Of a stretch of 64,000 bases of DNA, positions 25,721 through 33,786 are shown one piece after another. The notes under the pieces were generated by a model, which saw only the letters and a list, made by a program, of their open reading frames with translations, was not told where the DNA came from and did not search any database. The stretch is from the NCBI GenBank assembly GCA_005879535.1, contig VBKI01000060.1, positions 30,217-94,216 of the forward strand, in the 5' to 3' direction. Made by a program: the position numbers and the translations under genes. The DNA is from Deltaproteobacteria bacterium. GTDB taxonomy: Bacteria > Myxococcota > Myxococcia > Myxococcales > 40CM-4-68-19. The number at the start of each line of letters is the position of its first letter. Positions within the stretch are counted from its first letter, which is position 1.

Positions 25721-26740
25721 ATGCTGAACGACGCTCGCGCCACCGCTTCGATGTCGGCGCGCGCTCGCGAATGGCTGCTGCCATCCCGAACGATGAAGCA
25801 GCGTTCCCTGGGGCCGGCCATCGGGCTCGTGTACGTCGCCCTGATCGGTGTCGCCGGCGGTCTGCGGATCGACCATGTCTTGATCGGCTCGCTGGGCCTG
25901 CTCGACCTGTACAACGAGAAGACGCGGACCTTCCTGCGACAGTTTCTCCCCTTCATCGCTACCGGCGTGGTCTACGACTCGATGCGATACTTTTACTGGC
26001 CGGCGATCGCGGACCGCGTGCACGTGGCGGGACCTTACGAGGTCGAGCGCGCCTGGTTCGGCATCGGCGGCCGCACCCCGAACGAATGGTTCCTCGCCCA
26101 TCACTGGCCCGCCCTGGACCTGGCCTGCGGGTTCGCCTACCTCGTGTTCGTCGGTGAGTACCTGGCGGTGGCTTTCCTGCTCTTCTTCCAGCGGCGCTCC
26201 GAAGTGCTGCGAACGTTCAGCGTCGCGTTCCTGGTCGTGAACCTGCTCGGCTTTGCCACCTACTTCATCTATCCCGTCGCACCTCCCTGGTACGTGACCG
26301 AATACGGCCTGGGCCCCGCGCGGCTCGACGTGCTTCCGGCCGCCGCAGCGGCGAGCCGCTTCGATCTGCTGCTCGGAACGCATTTCTTCGACGGAATCTA
26401 CGGCCGCGGCATCGACGTCTACGGCGCGTATCCCTCGCTCCACGTGGCCTATCCGCTGCTCGTGATCTGGGCAACGTTTCGCACCTCTGGGCTGCGCTGG
26501 GCGCGGGCGCCCGCGATCGGCTTCTTCCTCCTCATGTGCCTGAGCGCCGTCTACCTGCAGCATCACTATGTGATCGACGTGCTTCTCGGGATCGCGTACG
26601 CGGTCGCCACGCTGGCGCTCCTCGGAGCGTTCCCGGCGCTCGCTCACCGCAGCGCCGCGCGGGCATCGTCCGCCCATCCGGCAGCGTCCGGATCTCCGCG
26701 CCAGGCGGCGTCCATGGCGAGCCGAAGCGCCTGCGAATAG
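25721..26740 (+). CDS. PAP2-family membrane phosphatase / inositolphosphorylceramide-synthase-like protein
   Basis: A polytopic membrane protein of up to 339 aa; starts at 25751 and 25793 are also possible. It has about six hydrophobic segments. The motif order YPVAPPWYVTE, GAYPSLHVAYPLLV and HHYVIDVLLGIAYA matches the PAP2_3 group (PSLH and H-x3-D). These hydrolyse or transfer lipid phosphates, as in AUR1-type enzymes. The classical N-terminal KxxxxxxRP motif is not evident. The C-terminal 30 residues after AHRS are Ser/Ala-rich and overlap the convergent TPR lipoprotein gene by 97 bp, so that tail may be a read-through extension. Possible roles are ceramide- or isoprenyl-phosphate handling. 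Confidence 0.85.
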   Translation: MLNDARATASMSARAREWLLPSRTMKQRSLGPAIGLVYVALIGVAGGLRIDHVLIGSLGLLDLYNEKTRTFLRQFLPFIATGVVYDSMRYFYWPAIADRVHVAGPYEVERAWFGIGGRTPNEWFLAHHWPALDLACGFAYLVFVGEYLAVAFLLFFQRRSEVLRTFSVAFLVVNLLGFATYFIYPVAPPWYVTEYGLGPARLDVLPAAAAASRFDLLLGTHFFDGIYGRGIDVYGAYPSLHVAYPLLVIWATFRTSGLRWARAPAIGFFLLMCLSAVYLQHHYVIDVLLGIAYAVATLALLGAFPALAHRSAARASSAHPAASGSPRQAASMASRSACE

Positions 26741-27414
26741 GCGCTGCGCGCCTCCGCCGCCCGACCCTTCTGCTTCAAGGCGTCGCCGAGGGCCAGCTGG
26801 TTGGGGGGAAATTCCGGCGCCGCGCGGGCCGCCGCTTCCGCCTCCGGCAGCGCGGCATCGGGATCGCCGGGACCCAACGGCCAGCCGGGCGCGCGGAGCA
26901 GGACGATCGCAAGCAGCCGGTGCGGCCCGGCGTGGTCGATGTCCGGGTCGTTGCGAACGGCGCGCCGGAGCAGGTCGACCATCCGCGGCAGCGCGTCGCG
27001 GCCCGTCGCGCTGCGCTCCCGCGCCTGCAGGCCCAGGGCAGCGGCGAGCCAGTAATCGCACGCGGCGGCAGCGGGGACGTTTTCCTCGCAGAGCTGGCCG
27101 ACGATCACCGCGCTCTCGGCGAGGCGGGAGCGCTCGCCGCCGTCCTTCTCCCGTCCGATGCGAAACGCTTTGGCCCGGATTGCGCCGGCGAACGAGCCGG
27201 GGTTGCGCGGATCCGCGCGCGCCGCCTGCAGATAGAGATCCTCGGCGGCCGCGGCTTGTCCCGGCTCGCCTCGCCGCCCCCAGGCGGCGTCGGCATCGGC
27301 GAGAAGCTGCGCCGCGGCGGCGCCCGGAGCAGCGGCGATCGTCTCGAGCGGCGGCGGCTTGTGCAACGCCTGCGCGCAGCCGACGCAGAGGACCAGCAAG
27401 GCGGCGCCTCTCAC
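26644..27414 (-). CDS. TPR-containing lipoprotein
   Basis: A 256-aa predicted lipoprotein. MRGAALLVLCVGCAQAL is a signal peptide with lipobox VGC. The mature part is nearly all helical with TPR-like repeats, including AEDLYLQAARADPRNPGSF, YWLAAALGLQARER and NQLALGDALKQKGRAAEARS. The CDYWLAAALGL then RLLAIVLLRAPGWP arrangement resembles T-component (TatT-like) lipoproteins. It overlaps the stop of the upstream gene by 4 bp (ATGA), making a two-gene operon. The 3' end overlaps the PAP2-like gene by 97 bp, an unusually long convergent overlap. The exact partner is unknown. Confidence 0.75.
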   Translation of the reverse strand: MRGAALLVLCVGCAQALHKPPPLETIAAAPGAAAAQLLADADAAWGRRGEPGQAAAAEDLYLQAARADPRNPGSFAGAIRAKAFRIGREKDGGERSRLAESAVIVGQLCEENVPAAAACDYWLAAALGLQARERSATGRDALPRMVDLLRRAVRNDPDIDHAGPHRLLAIVLLRAPGWPLGPGDPDAALPEAEAAARAAPEFPPNQLALGDALKQKGRAAEARSAYSQALRLAMDAAWRGDPDAAGWADDARAALR

Positions 27415-28178
27415 CGTGCGTGCCGCCAGGCTGCGCGCGCCGCTGCGAGGGCGTGTTCGTCGAGAGGAACGAAGCCGGTCATCCGGACGCCGTCCAGCGC
27501 CTCCCGCGCGGATCGATCCTCGGCGAGTCGCAGAAAGGCCGGCTCGAGCGCCTTCCAGCGTTGGTCATCGATCCGTTTGCGGACCGTCGCGATCACGGCG
27601 ACGGGGACAGGCGGCGACGTCTCGACGGGGGCAAGCGAACCGGCGAACGGGAGCGTGGCCATCGCCGCTGCCTGCGACCCGTCGAGCAGCACCGCCACCT
27701 TCTCGCCGCTCGCGGCCCGGCGGAGCGCGGAGAGCACCGCGGACGTCTGCTCGATCTCCACCCCGCCTGGCAGCTTCCGCGCCATCGCCCGAACGAACCG
27801 CTTCGAGTAGCCCGAGCTCGACTGGACGGTATAGCCCTGGAGTGAAGGAGGCCGCTCCTTGGCGGTCACGAGCGTCCACCTCTCGAGCGTCTCGCCTGAC
27901 TGTGGCATGGCCGAGAGGCGAGCGACGAGCCCGAGCTCCTGCTCGTGGGCGAGGTAGAACGGAAGCGTCGCAAGCAAGAGCGCGGATTCCTTTTGCTGAA
28001 GCCGCTGCACGCCGCCCGCCGCCGTCTCCTCGTACACGGCAGTGAAGGAGCCCTCCGGCGAGTGGGTGGCCCGGGCGAGGGCGCGAGCCAGGGAGTCCAT
28101 CGCCGGTTGAGCCTCCGCGGTATTGCCGGGATACCCGGGAGCGCAGACCACCAGAGTCGTTGCCGCAAGCGCGAGCAT
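27411..28178 (-). CDS. Periplasmic binding-protein-like protein
   Basis: A 255-aa predicted exported protein. MLALAATTLVVCAPGYPGN is a likely signal peptide or lipoprotein signal. The sequence carries an alpha/beta binding-protein pattern: a GYPGNTAEAQPAMDSLAR start, a middle ALLLATLPFYLAHEQELG segment, and later EIEQTSAVLSALRRAASGEK. This resembles phosphate/phosphonate (PhnD-like) binding proteins. No ABC permease or ATPase is nearby, so it may be a sensor or scaffold rather than a transporter part. It is translationally coupled (ATGA) to the TPR lipoprotein and diverges from the RND gene across about 40 bp. Confidence 0.6.
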   Translation of the reverse strand: MLALAATTLVVCAPGYPGNTAEAQPAMDSLARALARATHSPEGSFTAVYEETAAGGVQRLQQKESALLLATLPFYLAHEQELGLVARLSAMPQSGETLERWTLVTAKERPPSLQGYTVQSSSGYSKRFVRAMARKLPGGVEIEQTSAVLSALRRAASGEKVAVLLDGSQAAAMATLPFAGSLAPVETSPPVPVAVIATVRKRIDDQRWKALEPAFLRLAEDRSAREALDGVRMTGFVPLDEHALAAARAAWRHAR

Positions 28179-28217
28179 GCCGCTTCTCTACGCGAAAAAC
28201 GGGATAGGTTGGAAGCG

Positions 28218-30464
28218 GTGAACGACCTTCCCGCCCGGATCCTGGCTCGCATCGTTTCCCTGCGCGCGCCCATCCTTCTCGTCTATGCCCTGCTGGTCCC
28301 GCTGGCCGCCGTCCGCGCCGCGCGCATCCCGTCGGAAGGCGGGCTCGAGCGCCTGATCGAGCCCAGCGATCCGGACTACGCCGCGACGCGCGAGTTCCAG
28401 CGCATCTTTCCCGATTCGCCCTCGGTGGTCCTGCTGTTCGAGTCCGACGATCCGTGGGCGCCGGCGAACGTTTCGCGCGTGGATTCGGCCGTCCGCGAGC
28501 TTCGCGCAGTGCCCCACCTCGGTGCCTTCTCCGTCCTCGATGCTGTCCGCCGGGCGCGGCCCGGCGCGCCTCTGGCGGAGCTGCGGCGGCTGGCCACAGG
28601 GACGGAATTCTTTCGCAGGCAGGGCCTTCTCGGAGATCGGTTCCTCTCCGTAGTGGTGGACCTGGACGTGCACGGCGCGGCGGAGCGCGACGGCGCGCTT
28701 TCCTCCGTCGACGCCGCCCTTGCGCGTGCGGGCGCCGGTGCGGTCCGCAGGGTCGGCGCCCCTTACGTCCAGTCCTGGATCGAGCGCGAATCCGGCGCCG
28801 CATCCGTCCGCTACTTCCCTTTCTTCGGCGCCCTGGTGGTCGGAACGGCGCTCCTGCTCTATCGGTCGGTGCGCACCCTCCTCGCGTTCGTGCTCGCGCT
28901 CGGATCCGCGGTCGCGCTGGCCGTCGCGGCGGGAGGGCTTCTCGGCTTCACCTTCACCATCGTCTCGGTGCTGGTGCCGCTCACCGTCCTCGTCACGACG
29001 CTCGCGACGCTCGTCTACCTCCAATCCCGATTCGTCGATCGCCCGCCCGGCACGCCGGTCGCCGTGCATCAGCTCGCGGCCCTTCGAAACAAGGTTCTGC
29101 CGGTGACCGCATCGACGGTCGCCGCGGTGCTGGGCTTCGCGGCGCTATCGGTGTCCAGGGTGCGGCCGATCAGGGAGCTGGGGATCTGGACCGCGCTCGG
29201 CCTCGCCATCTCCTGGCTGGTGGCATTCACGCTCTTTCCCGCCTTGCAGCTCGCGCTGCGCACACCCACCGGCACGACCCGCGTCGCGGGAGGCAGGGTC
29301 TACGGGCGCCTGGCGGCTGCGTTGCCGGCGTTCACCTTTCGCCATCGCCGCGCGCTCGTGACCACGGCGCTGCTGCTCTGCGCCGCCGGCGCCGTCGCGC
29401 TCTTCGGTATCCCGGGACGGCTCCGGCCGATGCCGGTCGCGGTCGATTCGCTCACTTACATCGATCCGTCGCTTCCGCTCCGCAGCGACCTGGTCTGGTT
29501 CCGCACGAACGTCGCGGATCTGAACGTCGCGCACGTCTGGATCCACTTGCCTCGCCCGGCCGGCACCGATCCGGAGGTCCTGCACGCCGTCGATCGCCTC
29601 CAGTCTGCGATCGAGGCCGTTCCTTCCGTGATCGCGGTGCTTGGCCCCACCACCTTTCTCCGCTTGCGTCGCTACTTCGCCGGCGGCGGAGAGCGGCTGC
29701 CCGAAGACCCCGCTCAGTTCGCGCGGGCGGCAGCTGATCTGGAACAGATGCTGCTGGCGGAACCGGGCCTGCGGGGCTACGTCGACGTGAACGGTTTCCG
29801 CGACTTGAACGTCACCGTCCTTTTCTGGCAGGGCGACGTCGAAGGCTACGCGGCGCTCTCGCGGAACATCGCGCGCGCCTGGGACGGGCTCGGAGCCAAG
29901 GCGCCGGCTGGAGCGCGAATGCGCGTGGTGGGCGAGTCGCTCCTCGAGGTGAAAGTGGGCGCGAGCCTCGTTCCCACCCTGGCGCAGAGCTTCGCCATCA
30001 CGGCCGCGCTGATCTTCGTGGTCTTCCTCTTCGTCTTCCGCAGCGCCACCGCGAGAGTCCTGGCGATGATTCCCTCCCTCTTCGCCATCCTGGCGACGTT
30101 TTTGGGAATGCGCCTCTTTGGCGCCTCCCTGAACGTCGCGACGATCCTCATCGCCACCACCGTCCTCGGGACGACGGAGAACGACCAGATCCACTTCTTC
30201 CACCACCTGCACGAGCGCGACGGCCATCCGCTCGGCGATGCTCTCGCGCACGCCTTGCGCGTTTCCGGCCACGCCATCGTCTTCGCGACCCTGATCAACG
30301 CCGCCGGCTTTTTGGCGCTCTCCGTCTCCAGCTTTCCCCCGCTACGGCAATTCGGGCTCGTCACCAGCGCCGCGTTCATTCTCGCGCTGATCGCCGACTT
30401 CACCGCGCTGCCGGCGGGGCTCTGGATCGTGAATCGCCGCAGGAGGCAGGGTCAGCCGACCTGA
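28218..30464 (+). CDS. RND/MMPL-family exporter, possibly HpnN-like
   Basis: A 748-aa membrane protein with the RND/MMPL plan: one N-terminal helix, a periplasmic loop of about 180 residues, five helices, a second helix-and-loop set and five more helices. The start is the GTG at 28218; the frame is open upstream without support. The segment FALIIFVVFLFVFRS-type helices and TTVLGTTENDQIHFFHHLHE near the end fit MMPL transport domains. HpnN, a hopanoid exporter to the outer membrane, belongs to this family, and the hopanoid genes lie 4 kb away. Identity as HpnN is inference from neighbourhood. Confidence 0.85.
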   Translation: MNDLPARILARIVSLRAPILLVYALLVPLAAVRAARIPSEGGLERLIEPSDPDYAATREFQRIFPDSPSVVLLFESDDPWAPANVSRVDSAVRELRAVPHLGAFSVLDAVRRARPGAPLAELRRLATGTEFFRRQGLLGDRFLSVVVDLDVHGAAERDGALSSVDAALARAGAGAVRRVGAPYVQSWIERESGAASVRYFPFFGALVVGTALLLYRSVRTLLAFVLALGSAVALAVAAGGLLGFTFTIVSVLVPLTVLVTTLATLVYLQSRFVDRPPGTPVAVHQLAALRNKVLPVTASTVAAVLGFAALSVSRVRPIRELGIWTALGLAISWLVAFTLFPALQLALRTPTGTTRVAGGRVYGRLAAALPAFTFRHRRALVTTALLLCAAGAVALFGIPGRLRPMPVAVDSLTYIDPSLPLRSDLVWFRTNVADLNVAHVWIHLPRPAGTDPEVLHAVDRLQSAIEAVPSVIAVLGPTTFLRLRRYFAGGGERLPEDPAQFARAAADLEQMLLAEPGLRGYVDVNGFRDLNVTVLFWQGDVEGYAALSRNIARAWDGLGAKAPAGARMRVVGESLLEVKVGASLVPTLAQSFAITAALIFVVFLFVFRSATARVLAMIPSLFAILATFLGMRLFGASLNVATILIATTVLGTTENDQIHFFHHLHERDGHPLGDALAHALRVSGHAIVFATLINAAGFLALSVSSFPPLRQFGLVTSAAFILALIADFTALPAGLWIVNRRRRQGQPT

Positions 30465-31338
30465 TCGGGCAGCGCGTCGAAGTGCACGAGATGGCGGAAG
30501 GCGTCGTAGCGGAGGCGCACTTCCGCAAGGTCGAGGTCCCGCAAGCGGTCGAGGCTGAAGCGCTCGACGGTGAACGAGGCGATGGTCGAGCCCATCACCG
30601 CGGCCTGCCGCAGCGCCGGGGGCTCCCCCGATTCGAGTCGCCGGCGCCGGTCGGATCGACCACGTCCGTCAGGGGGAAGGCGGGCGCGAAGAACCGGTGC
30701 TCCGCGGTAACGAGCAGCGCGCCGTACTCGCCGCGCTTGATCACCACCGACTTCGCTCCCATCCGCTGCGCTGCGTGCGCGGCCTTCATCACGTTGCTCT
30801 CGCCGGCGAGCTGGCGGACCTCGCTGTCGTTCACCATCAGGACATCCACGCGCGGCAGGAGCTTCAGCAGCTCCGCCCGCCGCGAGTTGATCCAGTAGTT
30901 CATGGTGTCGGCGCAGACGAGACGCGGGCGTTCGGCCTGGTCCAGCACCCGGATCTGCAGCTCGGGATCGATGTTTCCCAGAAAGATCCTCTCCGCCCGG
31001 CGCGCCTGCGCGCCGAGACGGGGCGAGAAGTGCTCGAAGACGTTGAGCTGCGTCTCCAGCGTCTCGGCAATGTTCAGATCGAACCCGTACCGTCCGCGCC
31101 AACGGAAGGTCTTCCCGGGGACCTTCTCGAGCCCGTCCAGATCGACGCCGCGGCGGCGGAGGAACTCCAGATCCCCGAGGGGAAAGTCCTCGCCGATCAC
31201 CCCGACGACGGACACCTTCGTCAGCAGGCTGGCGGCGGCCGCGAAATAGGTACCGCTTCCTCCCAGCACGTCGTCGCGCCTGCCGAACGGCGTCTCCACG
31301 GAGTCGAGCGCGACGCTGCCCACCACCAGGAGGCTCAT
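30452..31338 (-). pseudogene. PfkB-family carbohydrate kinase, frameshifted with internal loss
   Basis: The N-terminal 230 or so residues read as an intact ribokinase-family kinase: LLVVGSVALDSVETPFG, GGSGTYFAAAASLL, MVNDSEVRQL and the catalytic VVDPTGAGDS. Right after GAGDS (30634) the frame breaks and runs to a stop at 30595. A neighbouring frame continues as PALRQAAVMGSTIASF to 30452, matching the family's C-terminal helix. About 15 residues normally found between (the FAGGFLG segment) are missing, so a deletion of roughly 40-45 bp fits. The true start, ATG at 31338, overlaps the mtnP stop. Either a real lesion or an assembly collapse; intact it would phosphorylate a sugar or nucleoside linked to mtnP. 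Confidence 0.8.
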
Positions 31339-32213
31339 GCCTTGAACCTGTCTCCGAGGAGCAGCGCCAGCCGTTCCCGCGCCGAAGAGGAAATGCGGGC
31401 GGGCGCCGTGAGCACTGCGCTGTCCAGCGCGTGCCCGCAGGAGCAGGTGCGCTCGCGGATGCGGCCGAGGCCCAGGACGGCGTTGCGGATCACTTCGCGC
31501 GCCGTGGCGACGTTCTTGTGCATGGTCTCGATCACCTGCGTGACGGTGACGGCGTCGTGCGCGGGATGCCAGCAATCATAGTCGGTGGCGAGCGCGACGG
31601 TGGCGTAGCAGAGCTCCGCCTCGCGGGCGAGCCTGGCCTCGGGCATCGCGGTCATTCCGATCACGTCGATGCCCCAGCTCCGGTAGAGCTGGCTCTCCGC
31701 ACGGGTGGAGAACTGCGGCCCCTCGATGCACAGATAGGTTCCGTCCGGATGGGCCGTCGCGCCGGCCGCGAAGCAGGCGCCGTTCAGGTGCTCGTGGAGC
31801 TGCGGGCACACCGGATCGGCGAACGCGACGTGCGCGACGATCCCGTCGCCGAAGAACGTCCTCGGCCGCCCCACGGTCCGGTCGATGTATTGCTTCGGCA
31901 GCACCAGATGCCCGGGCGCGATGGCCTCCTTCATCGATCCCACTGCCGAGACGCTGACCACGCGCATGGCGCCGAGCTGTTTCAGGGCGTGCAGGTTCGC
32001 CCGATACGGCACCTCGCTGGGCGTCAGGCGGTGCCCGGCGCCGTGGCGCGCGACGAACGCCACCTCCTCTTCGCCGAGCCGGCCGACGACGATCTCGTCG
32101 CTCGCGTCGCCGAACGGAGTCCGCACCTTCTCGCGGCGTACGCCGGTGAGGCCGGGAAGGTCATAAAGGCCCGAACCGCCGATGATCCCGAGCACGGCGC
32201 GCGGGTTTCGCAC
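31335..32213 (-). CDS. mtnP: S-methyl-5'-thioadenosine phosphorylase
   Basis: A 292-aa phosphorylase that splits 5'-methylthioadenosine to adenine and methylthioribose-1-phosphate, recycling a by-product of polyamine synthesis. IIGGSGLYDLPGL, FVARHGAGHRLTPSEVPYRA, VSAVGSMKEAIAPGH, YLCIEGPQFSTRAES and IGMTAMPEARLARE are signature segments in order. CSCGHALDSAV near the C-terminus is also seen in bacterial and archaeal MTAPs. It is the upstream partner of the pfkB gene (ATGA overlap). The methionine-salvage genes further down the pathway are not in this window. Confidence 0.95.
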   Translation of the reverse strand: MRNPRAVLGIIGGSGLYDLPGLTGVRREKVRTPFGDASDEIVVGRLGEEEVAFVARHGAGHRLTPSEVPYRANLHALKQLGAMRVVSVSAVGSMKEAIAPGHLVLPKQYIDRTVGRPRTFFGDGIVAHVAFADPVCPQLHEHLNGACFAAGATAHPDGTYLCIEGPQFSTRAESQLYRSWGIDVIGMTAMPEARLAREAELCYATVALATDYDCWHPAHDAVTVTQVIETMHKNVATAREVIRNAVLGLGRIRERTCSCGHALDSAVLTAPARISSSARERLALLLGDRFKA

Positions 32214-32329
32214 GGCGGGATGCCGAGGTCAATTCCCCGCCTCGCCTGTGCCGGCAGCGTCGCGAAGCTCGGCGCGGCGACGACAGTGTCCGATCTTGAA
32301 AAGGGCAATAAATGGCCACGGGGGAATAC

Positions 32330-32644
32330 TCATAGCCCGCCCGAAATGACGCTGATTGGCCCTTTCAGGCGCATGAAGGCGCCCTTTGCCGGCGTGACGG
32401 CCGTGAACGCGATGCGCGCGGTGAGATCGAGGACATGCACGATCGTGCTACCGATGTGCTCCTGCCACGTCAGCATCACCAGCCCATCGCGAACCTCGAC
32501 GGCTTCGTACTCGACGGTATCCGTGAAACCGGCGTTGTGGCCGGAAACGATCTGCACGGTCAGCTCGCGATCGGAGAGGAACGTGATGCGCGGCGTGAAC
32601 GGCGGAAACGCGATCTCGAGAACCTGTCCGACGCGTCCTGTCAT
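32330..32644 (-). CDS. MoaF-like small lipocalin-fold protein
   Basis: A 104-aa beta-rich protein starting at the ATG at 32644, which overlaps the rlmN stop (ATGA). The pattern FTDTVEYEAVEVRDGLVMLTWQE then STIVHVLDLTARIA is the hallmark YExxEVRDGLYxxxWxE...VxDL pattern of MoaF-like small domains. These form calycin-type barrels and bind unknown ligands; the MoaF name comes from an old link to molybdenum cofactor genes, which are absent here. Its position behind rlmN suggests simple co-transcription. The 116 bp upstream of mtnP hold nothing I recognise. Confidence 0.65.
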   Translation of the reverse strand: MTGRVGQVLEIAFPPFTPRITFLSDRELTVQIVSGHNAGFTDTVEYEAVEVRDGLVMLTWQEHIGSTIVHVLDLTARIAFTAVTPAKGAFMRLKGPISVISGGL

Positions 32645-33783
32645 GCCAGGCCCCCTCGCGCCTCGCGCTGCCCCTGCACCGCGAGCTGGCCGCAGGCGGC
32701 GGCGATGTCGCGGCCGCGGTTCTTGCGCACCATGGCGGTGACCCCGCGCGCGTCCAGCGCCTTGCGGAAGGCGACGACGCGCTCGGCGCCCGGATCGCCG
32801 AAACCGAGTCCCGGATTTTCGTTGTACGGGATCAGGTTCACCTTCACCGGCAGATTCCGGAGCAGCGCCGCCAACCGGGCCGCATCCTCGTCGGAGTCGT
32901 TCACGTCGCGCAGCAGCACGTACTCGAACGTCACCCGGCGACCCTGGCGGGAGGGAAACTTCCGGACGGCGTCCATCAGCGCGGCGATGTCCCACTTCTT
33001 GTCGACCGGCATCAGCCGGGCGCGCTGGTCGTCGGTGGTCGCGTTGAGGGAGACCGCGAGCTTGACCTGCGTGTCCTCGCCGAAGCGCACGATGTTCGGC
33101 ACCAGGCCGCTGGTCGAGACCGTGATGTGGCGGTGGCTGAAGTTCGCCCCCTCTTCGCTGAGGAGCAGCTCGAGCGACCGCATCACGTTGTCGTAGTTGT
33201 GCAGCGGCTCCCCCATTCCCATGTAGACGAGGTTCGTCAGCGGCCGCTCTCCCGGTACGCCGAGGCGTCGCAGGTCGTCGTTGACGCGATAGACCTGGTC
33301 GCAGATTTCCCCAGCGGTCAGGTTGCGCACGAGTCCCATCGTCGCGGTCATGCAGAAGCCGCAGCCCATCGCGCATCCGACCTGCGTGGAGACGCAGAGC
33401 GTTCGCCGCACGCGGATGTCGGGCTCCTGCTCGTCCGCCTCCGGATCGAAGCTCTGCGGTCCCGACTCGTCCGGCATGTAGACGCTCTCGATGAACTTGC
33501 CGTCCCAGGTGCGCATCCGGTACTTGCGCGTTCCGTCGCTCGACTGCTGGACGGCGTCGACGGCAAGCGTCGTCAGCCGCGTTTCCGCGGCGAGCCGCTC
33601 ACGAAATGCGCGCGGCAGATCCGTCATGGCGTCCAGCGACGCCGCGCCCTTGCGGTGCAACCAGGAGTAGAGCTGGCGCGCCCGGTACGGCTGCTCCCCC
33701 AGGCGCGAGACCAGCGCGGAAAGCTCGGAAAAGCCCAGCGAGCGCAGGTCGGGCCGCGCTGCGTCGTCCAGCAGGGGAAGCAT
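32641..33783 (-). CDS. rlmN: 23S rRNA (adenine-2503-C2)-methyltransferase
   Basis: A 380-aa radical SAM methyltransferase that methylates A2503 of 23S rRNA and A37 of some tRNAs. The 4Fe-4S motif CAMGCGFC is within STQVGCAMGCGFCMTATMGL. GMGEPLHNYDNV is typical, and the conserved C-terminal cysteine in GRDIAAACGQL provides the second catalytic Cys. The N-terminal helical domain (LGEQPYRARQLYSWLHRKG) is complete. The start is at 33783, 3 bp from the CNNM gene stop, so it belongs to the leftward operon. Length is a little above the usual 350-370. Confidence 0.96.
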   Translation of the reverse strand: MLPLLDDAARPDLRSLGFSELSALVSRLGEQPYRARQLYSWLHRKGAASLDAMTDLPRAFRERLAAETRLTTLAVDAVQQSSDGTRKYRMRTWDGKFIESVYMPDESGPQSFDPEADEQEPDIRVRRTLCVSTQVGCAMGCGFCMTATMGLVRNLTAGEICDQVYRVNDDLRRLGVPGERPLTNLVYMGMGEPLHNYDNVMRSLELLLSEEGANFSHRHITVSTSGLVPNIVRFGEDTQVKLAVSLNATTDDQRARLMPVDKKWDIAALMDAVRKFPSRQGRRVTFEYVLLRDVNDSDEDAARLAALLRNLPVKVNLIPYNENPGLGFGDPGAERVVAFRKALDARGVTAMVRKNRGRDIAAACGQLAVQGQREARGGLA

Positions 33784-33786
33784 GTC

